From Candidatus Gastranaerophilales bacterium (GTDB lineage Bacteria; Cyanobacteriota; Vampirovibrionia; Gastranaerophilales; Gastranaerophilaceae), in the NCBI GenBank assembly GCA_944324825.1, contig CALUXU010000001.1, forward strand, positions 248,001 to 312,000: 64,000 nt of DNA, written 5' to 3'. Below the pieces are notes generated by a model. It made no database searches. It was not told the origin of the DNA and was given only the letters and a program-made list of their open reading frames with translations. The first letter of the stretch is position 1. Each line of letters starts with the position of its first letter. The position numbers and the translations under genes were made by a program. Of this stretch, positions 36,810 through 44,423 are shown piece after piece.

Positions 36810-37337
36810 TTAATACCCTATGGACCAGGAGAACGGGCGTTCAGTTTCAAACTGAACAGGTTTAGCTTGATTAGCAGCAACTTCAGGTGCTTCTATTACA
36901 TGATCCGGTTTTTGGAGCAAATTATTCTTTTGCATCGTCATATCAACATTACTGAATGATTTTAAACGGTCTAACTGGTTTTGCAGCTCCGCATTCTCAT
37001 CATTCAACATTATTGTCTGACGGCTGTACTCGTTTAATTTAATTTCACTGGACACGACAAAATAATAGCTTATAATCGAAACGAAAATAAGACACAATAA
37101 AAGTCCGCATAATGTTTTATTAACTTTTTTTATTGCCATTGCCCTAACTAAGTTTTCTTTAGGGAAATATCCGTCAATAACTTCAGAATTATTACCCTTA
37201 GTATTAATATAACCCAAATCACTGTTATGTTGAATACGTTCATTGGTTGATTGCTGAATTGGATTAGTTAAAACATTATAATAGCGAACTGTATTATATT
37301 CTTCTGCAATTGATTTGTTCGTATAGTTTCTAGTCAA
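36810..37337 (-). CDS. ftsL: FtsL-like septal protein
   Basis: 175 residues. A cytoplasmic N-terminus of about 73 residues, one membrane segment (LCGLLLCLIFVSIISYYFVV, about 76-95), then a periplasmic leucine-type coiled coil (about 100-125) and a flexible tail. Topology and position right after rsmH match FtsL, which links FtsB and FtsQ in the divisome; sequence identity itself cannot be judged. The start is TTG (37337) with AGG about ten bases upstream, nine bases after the rsmH stop. Penicillin-binding protein genes that usually follow are absent. Confidence 0.7.
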   Translation of the reverse strand: MTRNYTNKSIAEEYNTVRYYNVLTNPIQQSTNERIQHNSDLGYINTKGNNSEVIDGYFPKENLVRAMAIKKVNKTLCGLLLCLIFVSIISYYFVVSSEIKLNEYSRQTIMLNDENAELQNQLDRLKSFSNVDMTMQKNNLLQKPDHVIEAPEVAANQAKPVQFETERPFSWSIGY

Positions 37338-37346
37338 AGTTAATAC

Positions 37347-38276
37347 CTACTTTTTAATACACCTAACGACTCTGAGCTTCGCACTCCTTGACGGTGGATT
37401 TTCTCTAATCTCCTCTTCCGACGCCATAATAGGCTTTTTGTTTACAAGCCTTATTCTTGGTGGTGCACAGGTACATATCAGATTGTTACATCTACAGTTC
37501 TGTGCCTCATATTTGAACAGTCTCTTGACTATCCTATCCTCCAAGGAATGAAAACTGATTACAGATATTATAGCACCATATCCTAATAAATCCAAGACAT
37601 CTGTTAAGATTTTAGTTACATTTTTAAGTTCATCATTCACTTCAATTCTTATCGCCTGAAATACACGCGTAGCAGGGTGTATAGAAGATTTTATTCTCGG
37701 AGTCGATTCTATTATCAAATTCGCTAATTCAAGCGTAGTCTTGATTGGATGTTTTTGCCGAATTGTTACAATTGCTTTTGCAATTCGTTTAGAAAATCTT
37801 TCTTCTCCATATTCTGAAAATATCTCTACAAGCCTGTCTTCGCTATATCCGTTTACAACGTCATAGGCCGTAAAATCACTCCCCATATCAAATCTCATAT
37901 CAAGAGGAGCATCATGCATAAACGAAAACCCTCTTTCCGCTTTGGTCAACTGGTGGTATGAAGCTCCCAAATCAAGAATAACACCGCCGGTTATCTTATC
38001 TACACCGTGTGCCGCCATCTGAGATTTTATATTTGTATAAGAATCTTTTATTATGGTTAAATTATCATATTTTTTTAGGCGTTCTGATGCATAGTTAATG
38101 GCATCGTCATCTATATCAAAAGCATACAGCTGCCCGGTCGGAGAAATCCTATCAAGTATAAGTTCACTGTGTCCGCCGCCGCCTAAAGTGCAATCAACAT
38201 AAATCTTGCCCGGTTCACACTCCAGAGCATCAACAGCTTCTTTTTTCATTACCGTATAATGTTTAAATTCAACCAT
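37347..38276 (-). CDS. rsmH: 16S rRNA cytosine-1402 N4-methyltransferase
   Basis: 309 residues, family length. RsmH methylates C1402 in the ribosomal P site. Signatures: the SAM loop VDCTLGGGGHSELIL, LDLGASYHQL, the family GFSFMHDAPLDMRFD and the C-terminal ISFHSLEDRIVKRLF. No ribosome site is visible; an extended -10 TGTTAATAT (38283-38291 on the minus strand) ends six bases before ATG, which predicts a leaderless mRNA. It heads an rsmH-ftsL unit without mraZ. Confidence 0.95.
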   Translation of the reverse strand: MVEFKHYTVMKKEAVDALECEPGKIYVDCTLGGGGHSELILDRISPTGQLYAFDIDDDAINYASERLKKYDNLTIIKDSYTNIKSQMAAHGVDKITGGVILDLGASYHQLTKAERGFSFMHDAPLDMRFDMGSDFTAYDVVNGYSEDRLVEIFSEYGEERFSKRIAKAIVTIRQKHPIKTTLELANLIIESTPRIKSSIHPATRVFQAIRIEVNDELKNVTKILTDVLDLLGYGAIISVISFHSLEDRIVKRLFKYEAQNCRCNNLICTCAPPRIRLVNKKPIMASEEEIRENPPSRSAKLRVVRCIKK

Positions 38277-38298
38277 AAAGCAATATTAACACAACACA

Positions 38299-38324
38299 AA
38301 AGGCGAAACAAATGTTTCGCCTTT
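38299..38324 (-). terminator. hairpin between the RHH gene and rsmH
   Basis: AAAGGCGAAACA pairs with TGTTTCGCCTTT around two bases. It can end the RHH-gene transcript just before the rsmH promoter. The T-run is only four. Confidence 0.7.
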
Positions 38325-38348
38325 AATGAATCCTTGTTTACATTGTTA

Positions 38349-38537
38349 TTAGTCTAACAATGCTTCCAGTAATTGGGCATTTTTGTTTGCATAACTAGAT
38401 GATCTTACCCTGTTTCTGTGGATGTAAGTTCTTAATGCTTCTCTGATTAGTTCTGAACGTGAACGGTTTTCATTGTCTGCGACGTTGTCAATTTCATCCA
38501 GAAATTTTTCAGGCATTGAAATTAATACTCTTGCCAT
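38349..38537 (-). CDS. ribbon-helix-helix (CopG/MetJ-type) regulator
   Basis: 62 residues. The strand ARVLISMPEKF, then FLDEIDNVADNENRSRSELIREALRTYI, is a full ribbon-helix-helix DNA-binding fold that works as a dimer; the C-terminal 18 residues form a short extra helix. Ribosome site AAGGAG before ATG. No toxin gene is adjacent, so a toxin-antitoxin role is not supported; it is a small regulator that may bind the AAGTATA dyad upstream of its own gene. Confidence 0.87.
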   Translation of the reverse strand: MARVLISMPEKFLDEIDNVADNENRSRSELIREALRTYIHRNRVRSSSYANKNAQLLEALLD

Positions 38538-38588
38538 AAATTTTTCTCCTTTATCTAGTCGACGATTATTTTAATTGTATACCCTGTA

Positions 38589-38605
38589 TATACTTTATAA
38601 GTATA
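38589..38605. promoter_or_regulatory. 17-bp dyad upstream of the RHH gene
   Basis: TATACTT-TAT-AAGTATA is a perfect 7-bp-arm dyad about 50 bases before the RHH start, in a stretch with more TATAC/GTATA words. Candidate operator for the RHH protein. Confidence 0.4.
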
Positions 38606-38614
38606 ATGATATAT

Positions 38615-38635
38615 AAAAATTGCTATTTTGGCAAT
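38615..38635 (-). terminator. terminator after nrdG
   Basis: On the minus strand ATTGC-CAAAATA-GCAAT runs directly into TTTTTATAT, 33 bases past the nrdG stop. The stem is only 5 bp. Confidence 0.6.
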
Positions 38636-38667
38636 AGTTTTTTACGATTTTGTTACAAAAGTATATA

Positions 38668-39348
38668 TTAACGTATACCTACACTTTTTATATATTTGTG
38701 TAATACGCTTATTATACTATTGATTTCAGCATTTGTATACCCCCTGTCAGCTAGTAATTTTGGGTTAAGAATTTTTGACGGAACAAATTTCTGGACAAAA
38801 TACTTATCTGCGCCGGATATTAGTTTACCTATTTCTTCAAAATCTTTTATGTCTAATTGTAAAGCAAGTGCTGTCGTTCTAAATTCATAAGGAATGTTGT
38901 TTTTAAGAAGGATATTAATACTTTCTTCAACCCCGGCAGGCTCAATACCTGTTATCATCTTGTATTTATATAGAGGTCCTTTTATATCCATAGCAACATA
39001 ATCAACCATCTTTAAATCGATAAGAGATTTTAACATGAGGGAATTAGTTCCGTTTGTATCAAGTTTTACAAGAAAACCTAACGATTTTATTTTTCGAATA
39101 AATTCAGGTAAATCCTTGTGTATGGTAGGTTCACCGCCCGTCACAACAACCCCGTCAAGCTTCCCTTCACGGGATTTTAAAAATTCAAGTACTTTCTTTT
39201 CATCCCATTCCGATTGAGAAGAAAACAGTTCGGGGTTATGGCAGTAACCGCAGTGGAAATTACATCCTGCGGTAAATATTATCGCACTTATTTTATCGGG
39301 AAAGTCCAGAAGCGAAAACTTCTGGACTCCGCCTATCTTTACACACAT
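38668..39348 (-). CDS. nrdG: anaerobic ribonucleotide reductase activating protein
   Basis: 226 residues. Radical-SAM enzyme that makes the glycyl radical on NrdD. The cluster motif CNFHCGYC near 29-36, the SAM-binding VVTGGEPT and the later DTNGTN match the NrdG/pyruvate-formate-lyase-activase type. At 226 residues it belongs to the longer subgroup (TIGR02495-like). It overlaps the nrdD stop by 10 bp and is translated from the same riboswitch-controlled mRNA. Confidence 0.94.
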   Translation of the reverse strand: MCVKIGGVQKFSLLDFPDKISAIIFTAGCNFHCGYCHNPELFSSQSEWDEKKVLEFLKSREGKLDGVVVTGGEPTIHKDLPEFIRKIKSLGFLVKLDTNGTNSLMLKSLIDLKMVDYVAMDIKGPLYKYKMITGIEPAGVEESINILLKNNIPYEFRTTALALQLDIKDFEEIGKLISGADKYFVQKFVPSKILNPKLLADRGYTNAEINSIISVLHKYIKSVGIR

Positions 39349-41165
39349 AGTTTATATGTCTTTCTATCTTTAAATTCTTGACGTTTACCTCTGTTCCACT
39401 GGTTAACAGGTCTGATATAACCGACAATACGGGAGTAAACCTCACAATCAAAACCGCAGGTAGGACATTTGAAATGTTCGCCGGCAATATAACCATGGTT
39501 CGGACAGGTACTAAATGTCGGTGAGAACGTGAAGTATGGCAGACGATAATTTTCACATACCTTTTTCACAAGATTTTTTACCGCATCAGATGAGGTAATT
39601 CTCTCGCCCGCAAAAATATGAACCACTGTCCCACCGGTATATTTTGTCTGCAAATCATCTTGATGATCAAGCATTTCAAATACATCATCCGTATAATTTA
39701 CCGGAAGCTGGGTAGAATTTGTAAAATAATCATACCTTTTTGTATTATCCAGCTGCGCAAGGCGATAAGATGTTCCCTCTCCCGGTGTTGCTTCAAGGTT
39801 ATAATTGTTGCCGGTTTCTTTTTGATATCCTATAATTCTTTCACGCATGAAATCCATTACTTCCAGTGCAAAGTTTTTACCGCGACCTGTTCCGATATCC
39901 TCTTGTAAGAAATTAAGACAAGCTTCGTTCATACCTATCAACCCGATTGTTGAAAAATGGTTTTTCCAATAAACACCGAATCGGGATTTAATATCTCTAA
40001 GATAAAATTTTGTATACGGATATAGGTTTTTATCAGTATAGTCTTCCAAAACTTTACGTTTGATTTCAAGACTGTCCTTTGCAATATCCATTTTAGATGC
40101 AAGGATTTCAAAAAACTCAGCTTTATTTTTAGCCGCAGCAGCAATTTTCGGAAGGTTTATTGTTACAACCCCGACAGAGCCGGTTAAAGGATTTGAGCCA
40201 AACAAGCCGCCGCCCCTGTATTCAAGCTCCCGATTATCTATTCTTAATCGACAGCACATAGAGCGTGCATCTTCAGGATTCATATCGGAATTAATAAAGT
40301 TAGAAAAATACGGTATCCCGTATTTAGCAGTCATTTCCCAAAGTCCTGCTAATTCAGGATTATCCCAATCAAAATCCTTAGTAATATTGTATGTCGGAAT
40401 CGGGAATGTAAATACTCTGCCTGAATTATCACCCTCCATCATTACTTCAAAGAAGGCTTTATTCAACATATTCATCTCTGTTTGGAATTCTTTGTAGGTT
40501 TTTTCCTGCATTTCTCCGCCGATAATAACGGCAGAATCGGCATAATATGAAGGAACGGTCAAATCCATTGTTATATTTGTAAAAGGAGTTTGGAATCCGA
40601 CACGGGTCGGCACATTCATATTAAAAATAAATTCCTGCAATGCTTGTTTAACCTGCGGATAATCTAATTTGTCATAATAAATAAACGGAGCTAACAGAGT
40701 ATCAAAATTAGAAAACGCTTGTGCTCCTGCTGCTTCTCCCTGCATTGTATACATAAAATTCACTATTTGTCCGAGTGCTGAGCGAAAATGCTTTGCAGGA
40801 GCAGCTTCAACTTTACCTTTTACTCCGGTAAAACCCTCAGTTAATAAATCTTTTAAATCCCATCCTACGCAGTATACGGATATAATATTAAGGTCATGAA
40901 TATGAATATCCCCCATAGTATGTGCGTTTTTTATTTCAGGAGTGTAAATTTTATTCAGCCAGTATTTTTTACTGATTTCGGATGCAATATAGTTGTTTAA
41001 TCCTTGAATAGAATAATCCATATTGGAATTTTCATTTACTTTCCAATCAAGCTTGTTCAAGTATTTATCAACAAGCAAAATACTTTCATCCATGTGTTGT
41101 TTTGGGTTTGATACAAAAGATTGCAGCCCAATAACATTGCTTTCTCTTCTCATAACATTTTTCAT
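39339..41165 (-). CDS. nrdD: class III anaerobic ribonucleoside-triphosphate reductase
   Basis: 608 residues. Reduces ribonucleotides to deoxyribonucleotides with a glycyl radical, under strict anaerobiosis. The radical site RIVGY has Gly582; the zinc cysteines CPNHGY and CPTCG lie before it. The protein begins close to the catalytic barrel and lacks the roughly 90-residue ATP-cone of E. coli NrdD, so the usual dATP shut-off is missing. ATG has AGGAG nine bases upstream. Preceded by a cobalamin riboswitch and a strong promoter; co-transcribed with nrdG. Confidence 0.96.
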   Translation of the reverse strand: MKNVMRRESNVIGLQSFVSNPKQHMDESILLVDKYLNKLDWKVNENSNMDYSIQGLNNYIASEISKKYWLNKIYTPEIKNAHTMGDIHIHDLNIISVYCVGWDLKDLLTEGFTGVKGKVEAAPAKHFRSALGQIVNFMYTMQGEAAGAQAFSNFDTLLAPFIYYDKLDYPQVKQALQEFIFNMNVPTRVGFQTPFTNITMDLTVPSYYADSAVIIGGEMQEKTYKEFQTEMNMLNKAFFEVMMEGDNSGRVFTFPIPTYNITKDFDWDNPELAGLWEMTAKYGIPYFSNFINSDMNPEDARSMCCRLRIDNRELEYRGGGLFGSNPLTGSVGVVTINLPKIAAAAKNKAEFFEILASKMDIAKDSLEIKRKVLEDYTDKNLYPYTKFYLRDIKSRFGVYWKNHFSTIGLIGMNEACLNFLQEDIGTGRGKNFALEVMDFMRERIIGYQKETGNNYNLEATPGEGTSYRLAQLDNTKRYDYFTNSTQLPVNYTDDVFEMLDHQDDLQTKYTGGTVVHIFAGERITSSDAVKNLVKKVCENYRLPYFTFSPTFSTCPNHGYIAGEHFKCPTCGFDCEVYSRIVGYIRPVNQWNRGKRQEFKDRKTYKLCV

Positions 41166-41184
41166 ACAAAAATCTCCTTTGTCG

Positions 41185-41268
41185 CGTCAGTACAACTTAA
41201 GCAAGTATTCCGACTGTAACGGCTGCGGACCAGTGAGGGACTTTCACCCATACTTTCCTTGAATAAGT
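41185..41268 (-). promoter_or_regulatory. cobalamin riboswitch in the nrdD leader
   Basis: The minus-strand leader contains GGGTGAAAGTCCC, CACTGGTCCGCAGCCGT and the B12-box version AGTCGGAATACTTGC (41201-41215), in the order and spacing of the cobalamin riboswitch core; a long P7 arm is absent, as in compact forms. Downstream, TTGT and ACAA can pair just before the ribosome site AAGGAG, so control is probably at translation. Cobalamin would lower NrdD/NrdG synthesis, presumably when a B12-dependent class II reductase can work. Confidence 0.88.
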
Positions 41269-41274
41269 GAATTA

Positions 41275-41303
41275 ATTATACAACTTTTTATTATTATTGT
41301 AAA
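41275..41303 (-). promoter_or_regulatory. nrdDG promoter
   Basis: On the minus strand TTTACA (41298-41303) and a perfect TATAAT (41275-41280) are separated by 17 bp. The start is predicted near 41268, which gives a leader of about 103 nt holding the riboswitch. Confidence 0.85.
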
Positions 41304-41439
41304 TAGATTTTATAAAGGAGAAACAAAAGAGGAGCTTATGCCGCCCCAAACCCCGCATATTTTATGTATTAATTTGTATTGGGGGCTGTGCATCCCCAAA
41401 CCCCTGCAACGGTATTCTAAATAAAATATTTTCTTTTTG

Positions 41440-41483
41440 CCTCCGGCGGGTTAACCAAATTGTTGCGGGGTTTATGCACCCCT
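41440..41483. repeat. dispersed repeat, copy 2
   Basis: Matches 15216-15260 almost base for base: CCTCCGGCGGGTTAACC, then GCGGGGTTTATGCACCCCT. Both copies lie beside other GGGG...CCCC hairpins. Confidence 0.85.
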
Positions 41484-41549
41484 GCACCATGCTATCACAT
41501 TTTTAGGGAAATAATTGATATTGAGGCTTATGCAGCCTCAAACTCCGCA

Positions 41550-41582
41550 CCGGTATTTCTTTGGCAGTCAAAGAAATACCGG
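41550..41582. repeat. 14-bp-arm perfect hairpin
   Basis: CCGGTATTTCTTTG and CAAAGAAATACCGG flank the loop GCAGT. No T-run follows, so it is not a clear terminator. Confidence 0.8.
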
Positions 41583-41874
41583 CTAAAGAAACCTGCAACC
41601 TGAACTCCATTCGCTAAATAATATAACTGCTCAATACCCAGCAAGCAAACTCGCTTCGCTCAAACAATGCTTGCTCTGTCATTATTTCGCAGATATTATT
41701 TGCTCATTCCGTAAAGGTTGTAACATCAAAAGATTAAATTTGAGCTTTGATTAAGTATTTTATATTTATATTTTTAATTAATTAATTATTTATTTAACAT
41801 TTACCACTCCACCTCCCGACTTTTACGGAGTGAGCAGGGGTAAGTTTGTAGGTTAGGGTTTCTACCCCAACAAA

Positions 41875-42210
41875 TCATAACTCCTCTTTTTCTGCTTTTT
41901 TAATCATAATTTTATTCTTATCAATTGTTATATCAATATAATCTTTATCAGGATTTAACTCCAAATATTCAATAAGAGGATTCGGAAAATATAAACCATA
42001 TCCAGAACTGCCACTTTTTTGAAATCCTCTAACCATAGAATTTTCAAGTATATCTTTATCTTCTGATACAAACGGTTCAATTACAAGTGAATCTGTTCTT
42101 GCCGTAATTAATAATTTCGTTTCTATAGGATTATAACCTAATAATTTTAATAACGGCTTTGAGAAATATAACTCCCATCCATTACCGCTTGCTTTAAGTT
42201 TTTTCTTCAT
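41875..42210 (-). CDS. double AbrB/SpoVT-type DNA-binding protein
   Basis: 111 residues formed of two swapped-hairpin AbrB-like units: GNGWELYFSKPLLKLLGYNP (about 9-28) through VIEPF, and GYGLYFPNPLIEYLELNPDK (about 70-89) through IMIKKA. AbrB/MazE units normally dimerise to bind DNA; here one chain may supply a whole dimer. No toxin partner is seen. A -10-like TAAATT ends six bases before ATG with no ribosome site, so the mRNA may be leaderless. Divergent from a small gene across the dyad at 42280. Confidence 0.75.
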   Translation of the reverse strand: MKKKLKASGNGWELYFSKPLLKLLGYNPIETKLLITARTDSLVIEPFVSEDKDILENSMVRGFQKSGSSGYGLYFPNPLIEYLELNPDKDYIDITIDKNKIMIKKAEKEEL

Positions 42211-42279
42211 AATATCAATTTAGAATAAGTTCAATATACATACATTAGGATTACATCTAATTGACACTAGTATAAAAAA

Positions 42280-42298
42280 GTATTAAATTAATTAATAC
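42280..42298. promoter_or_regulatory. dyad in the divergent intergenic region
   Basis: GTATTAA-ATTAA-TTAATAC is a perfect 7-bp-arm dyad. TTGACA (42261-42266) lies just upstream, so a bound protein would cover the -10 region of the plus-strand gene. Candidate site for the AbrB-like protein. Confidence 0.45.
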
Positions 42299-42341
42299 AG
42301 TATATTAACATTCTATTGGACGTAAGAAAGAGAGTAATAAT

Positions 42342-42530
42342 ATGGATAAAAATGAAACAATAAACGATTTAGAAATGTATTTTAAACAAATTATTGCATT
42401 ATGTGATTTAATGCTTGAGCTTGATAAATATACAATGACAAACACATTAACTATAAGAGATTTGGCCGAGATAGCTCTCAAAAAAGCCCAAATAAAACCC
42501 GACATTATAGAGCTGACCGCTTCTTTGTAA
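42342..42530 (+). CDS. small protein, unknown
   Basis: 62 residues, acidic then neutral, predicted fully helical, without signal peptide or membrane segment. ATG with a weak GAGAG upstream. It faces the AbrB-like gene and precedes another orphan small gene. The segment TIRDLAEIALKKAQIKPD resembles one half of a helix-turn-helix but is too short to be sure. Unknown function. Confidence 0.55.
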   Translation: MDKNETINDLEMYFKQIIALCDLMLELDKYTMTNTLTIRDLAEIALKKAQIKPDIIELTASL

Positions 42531-42598
42531 ACAGTTATTAAAAATAACTGTATTTACACGTTTGTTCTTTATATAATTCTATTGAGCGAGGTAGTGAT

Positions 42599-42991
42599 AT
42601 GGTAAACATCGAACAAATAAAACACAGGGCAAACATATATAACAAAATACTAAACAAACCTCAGCGCCCTGATGAAAAAGATATTAAAATAGCAGCCGAA
42701 CACTTAAGAGATTGCTTGAAATATCCTACCGCAGGCTTATTAGCAAGAGAAACATATAACACAACAACAAACCCTTTTAAACAGACAAAAAATAAAAAAT
42801 TTTTAAACAGTCTGCCTGCTATAAAACAATTGAACAAGTTTGTTGATGCACATTTTAACAGACTTTACCCTAAAACCGCAAAAATCAGAAAATTGTTTAT
42901 TGCAAATGATAATATATCTTTTGATAAAGTAAAACCAAAAAATTCAGGAGAAATCAAACATTCAATCTTAAAATTAATGCTGTGGTTTTAA
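42599..42991 (+). CDS. small basic protein, unknown
   Basis: 130 residues, Lys/Asn-rich, basic, probably helical. ATG with GAGGTAG upstream and a TATAAT at 42572-42577 suggesting its own promoter. No signal peptide. I do not recognise a family. It belongs to a short run of orphan genes between the repeat-filled gap and glmU, which looks like an accessory island. Confidence 0.6.
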   Translation: MVNIEQIKHRANIYNKILNKPQRPDEKDIKIAAEHLRDCLKYPTAGLLARETYNTTTNPFKQTKNKKFLNSLPAIKQLNKFVDAHFNRLYPKTAKIRKLFIANDNISFDKVKPKNSGEIKHSILKLMLWF

Positions 42992-43056
42992 TAAACATAC
43001 GCTATTTATATTTCGTCTTTTCCTGATAAAATAATGTTAAATAGGAGGGAAGTAAT

Positions 43057-44337
43057 ATGATTAAGTCGGTTATTTTGGCAGCTGGAAAAGGTACAAGAAT
43101 GAAATCTAAAACACCTAAAGTCCTGCACCAAATTTTTGATAAAACTCTTGTAGGATATGTTATAGATGCAGTTAATAATACAGGACTTATTGATGAGTCA
43201 TTCGTTATTGTCGGGCATCAGGCTGAAAGAGTTGAAGAATATATAAAATCAAATTATACAAATGCCAAAACAGTACTACAATCGCCTCAATTAGGAACAG
43301 GACACGCAGTAAGTATGGTTTGCCCGTATCTTGAAGATTTCAAAGGAGAAGTTGTAATTCTTTGCGGAGATACTCCTCTTATCACGTCTGAAACTTTGAA
43401 AAAATTTATTGAATACCACAAATCGGTAAATTCGGATATTACAGTCATGAGCGCCGTATTTGAAAATCCGACAAACTACGGAAGAATTATAAGAAACTCC
43501 GATAATTCCCTCAATTCTATTGTTGAAGAAAAAGATGCAACAGAAGAACAAAAGAAAATTAAAGAAGTAAATGCAGGTATATATTGTCTTAATTGGGAAA
43601 AAATTAAACCGGCATTTTCTGAACTAAAAACAAATAACGCACAAGGGGAATACTACCTCACAGATATTATTGAATGGGGGAACAAAAACGGCTTGAGAGT
43701 TAATGCAAACCCTCTTGAAAACAACGAAGAAATATTCGGGATAAATTCTAAACTCCACCTTGCACAGGCATCTAAAATAATGAACAAAAGAACTCTTGAA
43801 AAATTAATGAATGAAGGAGTTACAATCGTAGATCCGGATACCACCTGGATAAACCCAGAAACAGAAATAGGTGCTGATACAATTGTTTATCCAAGCTGCT
43901 ATATATCAGGCAAAAATAAAATCGGCTCTGATTGTAAAATAGGACCTTTTGCACATCTGAGAGGCGACGTCATTTTAGAAGACGGTGTAAAAGTAGGAAA
44001 CTTTGTAGAAGTAAAAAAATCAATAATCAAAAAGAATACAAATGCTTGCCACTTGAGCTATATCGGAGATTCAGAAATCGGAGAAAGAGTAAATATCGGA
44101 GCCGGAACAATCACTGCAAATTATAATCCGCTGACTAAAGCAAAAACAAAAACCATCTTAGGCAACGACGTTAAAATCGGTTCAAACTCTGTACTGGTTG
44201 CGCCGGTTGAAGTAAAAGACGGTGCAAATGTCGGAGCATTATCAGTAATTACCAAAAATGTTCCGGAGTGGAGTCTTGCACTAACCCGTGCACCGATGAG
44301 AATTATTGAAGGCTGGGTAAGGGGTAAATGTATTTAG
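43057..44337 (+). CDS. glmU: bifunctional GlcNAc-1-P uridyltransferase/GlcN-1-P acetyltransferase
   Basis: 426 residues. GlmU makes UDP-GlcNAc for peptidoglycan and lipopolysaccharide. The N-terminal pyrophosphorylase has LAAGKGTRMKSKTPKVLH; the C-terminal left-handed beta helix carries HLRGDV and the acetyl-transfer region HLSYIGDSEIGERVNIGAG, both intact. Ribosome site AGGAGGGAA. The last codons and TAG stop lie within the left end of a dispersed repeat (from 44321), so the terminal residues RGKCI come from the repeat in place of the usual Lys-rich tail; the active parts are unaffected. Confidence 0.96.
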   Translation: MIKSVILAAGKGTRMKSKTPKVLHQIFDKTLVGYVIDAVNNTGLIDESFVIVGHQAERVEEYIKSNYTNAKTVLQSPQLGTGHAVSMVCPYLEDFKGEVVILCGDTPLITSETLKKFIEYHKSVNSDITVMSAVFENPTNYGRIIRNSDNSLNSIVEEKDATEEQKKIKEVNAGIYCLNWEKIKPAFSELKTNNAQGEYYLTDIIEWGNKNGLRVNANPLENNEEIFGINSKLHLAQASKIMNKRTLEKLMNEGVTIVDPDTTWINPETEIGADTIVYPSCYISGKNKIGSDCKIGPFAHLRGDVILEDGVKVGNFVEVKKSIIKKNTNACHLSYIGDSEIGERVNIGAGTITANYNPLTKAKTKTILGNDVKIGSNSVLVAPVEVKDGANVGALSVITKNVPEWSLALTRAPMRIIEGWVRGKCI

Positions 44338-44406
44338 GTTGAAATTGTGCCTACACATTAAAAGTAGTAGTAAATAGACTTAGCCACCCAATCACTTAGT
44401 CACCTA
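44321..44406. repeat. stop-codon-associated repeat, copy B (short)
   Basis: Starts GGGGTAAATGTATTTAGG inside the glmU end and continues with TTGAAATTGTGCCTACAC like the left arm of copies A, C and D. It then goes straight to a right-end-like CTTAGCCACCCAATCACT. The inverted core is missing. Confidence 0.75.
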
Positions 44407-44423
44407 GGAACTAAAGGTACCAA

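Larger units (their letters stand above)
41304..41874. repeat. gene-free stretch filled with hairpin repeats
   Basis: No gene is supported. Related modules follow one another: GGAGCTTATGCCGCCCC (near 41334), TGGGGGCTGTGCATCCCCA (near 41379), the 44-bp repeat at 41440, TTGAGGCTTATGCAGCCTCAA (41520-41540), a 14-bp-arm hairpin (41550-41582), and AGCAAGCA / TGCTTGCT arms near 41640-41676. Several modules are followed by GCA(C/A)CGGTATT. AT-rich simple sequence fills 41750-41800. Confidence 0.75.

Noticed and set aside
43057-44337. GlmU truncated by the repeat
   Set aside because: The protein runs to EGWVR, where GlmU proteins normally end; only a few tail residues are replaced and both catalytic regions are intact.
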